In this document: positions 60,940-64,000 of the stretch, in pieces | Layout of the letters: the number at the start of each line of letters is the position of its first letter | Position numbering within the stretch: position 1 is the stretch's first letter | DNA from: QAMX01 sp964515055 | Lineage (GTDB): Bacteria; Bacillota; Clostridia; Oscillospirales; QAMX01 | NCBI GenBank assembly: GCA_964515055.1 | Contig: CAZEUG010000006.1 | Coordinates: 1 to 64,000 of the forward strand | Direction: 5' to 3' | Length of the DNA: 64,000 nucleotides | Notes under the pieces: model-generated | Seen by the model: the letters and a program-made list of their open reading frames with translations, nothing else | Told to the model about the DNA's origin: nothing | Database searches by the model: none | Position numbers and translations under genes: made by a program

Positions 60940-61866
60940 ATGAAGCATCGTTTGATTTTGCTGTTCATTCTGCTTTCTGTGTGCTGTGCCGCGCTTTTTT
61001 CGGGTTGTTCGATTCTGGCCGAGCTGGAGCTGGATCCAGATGTTCTGGCCGAGATTTTCAATGCGCGCCCGGACACCTTTTCGGAGACGGCTCCCCTGCT
61101 GAATGTCTACGTCATCGACTGCGGACAGGGCGACGCCATTCTGCTGCTTCTGCCGGACGGAACCACCATGCTGGTTGACGGCAGCACGCAGGCGGAAGCG
61201 GAAAAAGTGCTTGATTTTCTGAAACAGGCCGACATCAAGCGGCTGGACTATGTCGTGGCCACGCACCCGCATGAGGATCACATCGGCGGGCTGGACGACT
61301 GCATCAACCGCTACGAAGTCGGTGCAGTCTATATGCCGGAGGCAACGGCCACGACCCGTGCGTTTGAAAATCTGCTGACGGCGATTGAAAAGCAGAATCT
61401 GTCGATTACGGTGCCGGAGCCCGGCTCCTATCTGATTGGCAGCGCGGACAGTTCGTTTTCTGTTCAGTGTCTCGCCCCAAATCAGGAGCAGTATCCCGAC
61501 ACGAACAACTACTCCATTGTCCTGCGGGTTGTATACGGGTCGCGTGCCCTTCTCCTGACCGGTGACGCCGAAACCGTGAGTGAAAAAGAAATGCTGCAGG
61601 CGGGCTTTGAGCTTTCTGCCGATGTGCTGAAGCTCGGGCATCATGGCTCCTCCACATCTTCCTCTGAGGATTTTCTGCGGGCTGTCGACCCGGAGTACGC
61701 GATTGCATCCTGTGGTGTGGACAACAGCTATGGCCATCCGCACCGGGAGACGCGCACACTGTTGCAGCAGCTCAACATTGCATTTTTCCGCACAGACACG
61801 GACGGAACGGTCTGGATTGCCACGGATGGGCAGGAGCTGACCGTTCAGGCCGTCGGAAAATCTTAG
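60940..61866 (+). CDS. ComEC-like metallo-beta-lactamase-fold lipoprotein
   Basis: The 308-residue product has a signal peptide with lipobox FSGC (cysteine near residue 23), so it is exported and anchored outside. The MBL domain resembles the C-terminal hydrolase part of ComEC/Rec2: VIDCGQGDAILL near residue 56, ATHPHEDHIGG near 106, LLTGDAE near 205 and LKLGHHGSSTSSSEDFL near 226. Such free-standing proteins may act as extracellular nucleases or phosphodiesterases. GAGGAG precedes the ATG. A DUF3006 gene follows after 15 bases, a common pair. Confidence 0.88.
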   Translation: MKHRLILLFILLSVCCAALFSGCSILAELELDPDVLAEIFNARPDTFSETAPLLNVYVIDCGQGDAILLLLPDGTTMLVDGSTQAEAEKVLDFLKQADIKRLDYVVATHPHEDHIGGLDDCINRYEVGAVYMPEATATTRAFENLLTAIEKQNLSITVPEPGSYLIGSADSSFSVQCLAPNQEQYPDTNNYSIVLRVVYGSRALLLTGDAETVSEKEMLQAGFELSADVLKLGHHGSSTSSSEDFLRAVDPEYAIASCGVDNSYGHPHRETRTLLQQLNIAFFRTDTDGTVWIATDGQELTVQAVGKS

Positions 61867-61881
61867 AAAAGAGGCAGAAAT

Positions 61882-62100
61882 ATGATTGTTCTCGACCGTT
61901 TTGAAGGAGATCAGGCTGTTTTGGAGACGGATGACGGTGTTCATTCCGTCCCGCGGGATTGCGTTTCGGCCGATGCCGTGGAAGGCGATGTGCTGACGTT
62001 GCAGGCAGACGGGCGCTACGTCCCGGATGCAGAGGCCACTGCAAACCGCAGGCAGCAGCTTCAGGCCAGATTTCAGCGCCTGATTCGCCGCAATCGCTGA
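61882..62100 (+). CDS. DUF3006 small protein
   Basis: The 72-residue product begins IVLDRFEGDQAVLETDDG and contains VPRDCVSADAVEGDVL, the DUF3006 pattern. The N-terminal 50 residues look like a small beta barrel and the C-terminal 20 are basic. DUF3006 genes often follow ComEC-like MBL genes, as here. Its function is unknown. Confidence 0.85.
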   Translation: MIVLDRFEGDQAVLETDDGVHSVPRDCVSADAVEGDVLTLQADGRYVPDAEATANRRQQLQARFQRLIRRNR

Positions 62101-62140
62101 CCGTTCCCGGATGGGTTGGAAGACAGAGGAGGTTTTTTCT

Positions 62141-63304
62141 GTGAACAGTTTGAAGCTCTGGATGATTACCATCGGTCTGCTCGCATTGCTTTTGGGGCTC
62201 TGGTATTTTTCCGACATTCTGATGATGTTTGTCATTTCCGCTGCGGTTGCGTTTTTGCTCTCCCCCGCTGTCAATTATTTGCAGCGGAAGTTCAAAACCA
62301 ATCGACGCGTGTATCCGACGATCATTGTGTTTTTATGTGCCATCGCCGTCATTGTAGCTCTGATTGCGCTGCTGGTGCCGGTGCTCTACTCGCAGATTGT
62401 CTCGGTCGTCAAGAATATCGGTCAGTACGCCTCCACTATCACAGAGTTTCTGGATCATGTTGCGGAATACACCGTCAGCCTCGGTCTGCCGCAGCTGATT
62501 CTGGATGTAACGGTCAAGCTGACCAGCACCTTCGAGAACTTCATTGTCAATCTGGTGGCCAACCTCGGCACCTCGCTTCTGGAGCAGTCCACCAAGGCGC
62601 TGGATGTTGTCATTTTTCTCTGTCTGACGTTTTACTTCATGCTGGACGGTCGGAACATCTACCAGGCCTTTGTGGGGCTGTTTTCGCAAAACGGCCAGGT
62701 GCGCATTCACCGGATTGCGCAGGAGCTGAAGATTCTGGTCTGGAATTATCTGAAGCAGCACATTGTGATTTCTGCGGGTATGTTTCTCGTTGCATGGATC
62801 GGATTCATCTGTTTCGGTCTGGAGTACGCCCTGCTGCTCGCGTTGATCACGTTTTTTCTGGATTTCATCCCCTATATCGGCTCCATCATTGCGGGGCTCG
62901 TTGCTGTGGCCTCGGCCTTTATCACCGGTGGCGTTTCGCTGGCATTCTGGGTGCTTGTGTTTGTCATTGTCCTTCAACAGATCGAAGGGAATGTCATCAT
63001 GCCGAAGTTCCAGGCGAAGTGCGTGGATGTTCACCCGATGGTCATCATCTTTTCCCTGCTCGCCTGCAACCAGCTGTGGGGGATTTTCGGTATGTTTATT
63101 TCCGTGCCTGTGGCCGGTCTGGTCAAGGTGCTGTTGATTGAGCTCCGCGATCTGTACCGTTCGATCGATCGCCCCGGCGGTTTCGGAAGTGCGGACGAAG
63201 AGGAGCAGCTGGTTCCATTGATTCAGCCGTCGCCATCTGGGAAAGAAAAGGCGCACACGCTGCTGGACAAACTGGCGGAGCGACTGCACAGAAAAAAATC
63301 GTAA
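62141..63304 (+). CDS. AI-2E family transporter (PerM-like)
   Basis: The 387-residue product has about seven to eight membrane helices and the family strings FFLDFIPYIGSIIAG near residue 240 and QQIEGNVIMPKFQAKCVDVHP (read as QQIEGNVIMP) near 280. Characterised relatives include cation/proton antiporters and putative autoinducer exporters, so the function is open. GTG 62141 has AGGAGG 8 bases upstream and gives a normal N-terminus; ATG 62111 is possible but has no site. Confidence 0.9.
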   Translation: MNSLKLWMITIGLLALLLGLWYFSDILMMFVISAAVAFLLSPAVNYLQRKFKTNRRVYPTIIVFLCAIAVIVALIALLVPVLYSQIVSVVKNIGQYASTITEFLDHVAEYTVSLGLPQLILDVTVKLTSTFENFIVNLVANLGTSLLEQSTKALDVVIFLCLTFYFMLDGRNIYQAFVGLFSQNGQVRIHRIAQELKILVWNYLKQHIVISAGMFLVAWIGFICFGLEYALLLALITFFLDFIPYIGSIIAGLVAVASAFITGGVSLAFWVLVFVIVLQQIEGNVIMPKFQAKCVDVHPMVIIFSLLACNQLWGIFGMFISVPVAGLVKVLLIELRDLYRSIDRPGGFGSADEEEQLVPLIQPSPSGKEKAHTLLDKLAERLHRKKS

Positions 63305-63349
63305 ATTCATTTTTATGAATATATTTTTTATTTGAAAGGATCATCTCTT

Positions 63350-64000
63350 ATGAAAATCTTCATCAGTGCAACGGAATCGGAAAACGGGCGCAGAGCCGCC
63401 GTAGATGTTGCCGCGCAATTGAACGAAGCCATTGCCGCCCGCGGTTCGGCGCGTCTTCTGCTCTCGACCGGCGCTTCGCAGTTTGCTTTTTTTGAACATC
63501 TCATCGAGCAGGATGTGGACTGGTCCCGCGTGGATATGTTCCATCTGGACGAATACATCAACCTCCCGATCACGCATCCGGCCAGCTTCCGCAAATACCT
63601 GTTTGAACGGTTCACCAGCCGTGTGCCGCTCCGCAGCGTCCATTTCGTGGAAGCAGAGGGTGACATTCCGGCGCTGCTGGCCTCGCTCAATGCCGAAATC
63701 AAGCGGGAACCCATTGACGTCGGTCTGATTGGCATCGGCGAAAACGGCCACATCGCCTTCAACGATCCGCCGGCAGATTTCAAGACGATGGATCCGTACA
63801 TTGTTGTAGATTTGAATGATACCTGCAAGCAGCAGCAGGTGCGTGAAGGCTGGTTCCCAACGCCGGACGATGTCCCGGCGCAGGCGATTTCCATGTCCTG
63901 CCATCAGATTATGATGTGCCGCTCTGTGGTGTCGGTCGTTCCGCGTGCTGTCAAGGCGGATGCCATTCGCAAGACGTTCGAATCGGCCGTTTCACCCATG
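63350..64000 (+). CDS. nagB: Glucosamine-6-phosphate deaminase, N-terminal part
   Basis: NagB converts glucosamine-6-phosphate to fructose-6-phosphate and ammonia. The gene runs off the right edge; 217 residues are visible. It shows LSTGASQF near residue 40, FHLDEYINL near 63 and LIGIGENGHIAFNDPP near 125, the active-site regions. The ATG has GAAAGGA upstream. Some relatives are described as glucosamine-6-phosphate deaminase-like isomerases, so the exact substrate is slightly uncertain. Confidence 0.9.
   Translation, partial: MKIFISATESENGRRAAVDVAAQLNEAIAARGSARLLLSTGASQFAFFEHLIEQDVDWSRVDMFHLDEYINLPITHPASFRKYLFERFTSRVPLRSVHFVEAEGDIPALLASLNAEIKREPIDVGLIGIGENGHIAFNDPPADFKTMDPYIVVDLNDTCKQQQVREGWFPTPDDVPAQAISMSCHQIMMCRSVVSVVPRAVKADAIRKTFESAVSPM

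Noticed and set aside
1..64000. CRISPR arrays, tRNA or rRNA genes, complete insertion sequences, prophage
   Set aside because: No regularly spaced direct repeats, no cloverleaf other than the tmRNA ends, and no transposase, integrase or phage structural gene were found on reading through the window.

Overview
The window is chromosomal DNA of a moderately GC-rich, spore-forming Firmicute, most likely a clostridial anaerobe of the Oscillospiraceae/Ruminococcaceae type. The evidence is a set of sporulation genes (spoIVA, a sipL homologue, a YlbJ-like protein, yqfC, yqfD, a SpoIVFB-like M50 protease, sigH), strong TTGACA-17-TATAAT promoters, purine-rich ribosome binding sites, the phoH-ybeY-era-recO order, and several oxygen-labile Fe-S or radical-SAM proteins. 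Most of it is ordinary core genome. I see no prophage, CRISPR array or complete insertion sequence.

Layout. 1-3058 (minus): YlbJ-like protein, SipL and SpoIVA, with sipL overlapping spoIVA by 4 bases. 3226-5298: a large lipoprotein of unknown function with its own promoter. 5460-12856 (plus): a tight operon yqfC-yqfD-phoH-ybeY-era-yqzL-recO-mutS2. It is followed by a duplicated DUF1538 membrane protein and a duplicated P-II-like protein (12928-15171). 15260-19461 (minus): a P-type cation ATPase behind a yybP-ykoY-type (Mn2+) riboswitch, and a PHP-domain protein. 19629-25036 (minus): two ABC half-exporters flanking a DUF1854 protein, preceded by a 49-codon ORF that has its own promoter, ribosome binding site and terminator. 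25622-25969: tmRNA. 26450-33915: rpoC and rpoB, ending in a C-rich, G-poor trailer that resembles a Rho-dependent terminator. sigH is divergent from rpoB.

35047-41474: zinc-ribbon protein, AraC regulator with a nucleotidyltransferase-like gene, a D-2-hydroxyacid dehydrogenase, the TIGR03960/TIGR03936 radical-SAM pair, an M50 protease and a small membrane protein. 41707-44020: a polar amino-acid ABC transporter whose binding protein appears circularly permuted. 44097-47085: a half-size EamA protein and a GH38-like protein with a degenerate active site. 47194-48658: an Fe-S/GNAT fusion gene broken by an in-frame TGA, behind a structured leader ending in a terminator. 48690-54205 (minus): lipid kinase, HAD phosphatase, a serine dehydratase carrying an N-terminal HTH, a TtcA-like protein, and a PadR-DUF1700/DUF4097 pair. 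54393-64000: trmB, a cysteine-cluster protein, GtrA/GT2, a QueG-like protein overlapping its convergent neighbour, a folate S component, ruvCAB, a ComEC-like lipoprotein with DUF3006, an AI-2E family protein and the start of nagB.

The least explained pieces are the ABC/DUF1854 operon with its leader ORF, the structured leader before the broken Fe-S/GNAT gene, the permuted binding protein, the paired duplications in the DUF1538/P-II module and the HTH-serine dehydratase fusion. All family names come from reading the translations by eye. No database search was run.
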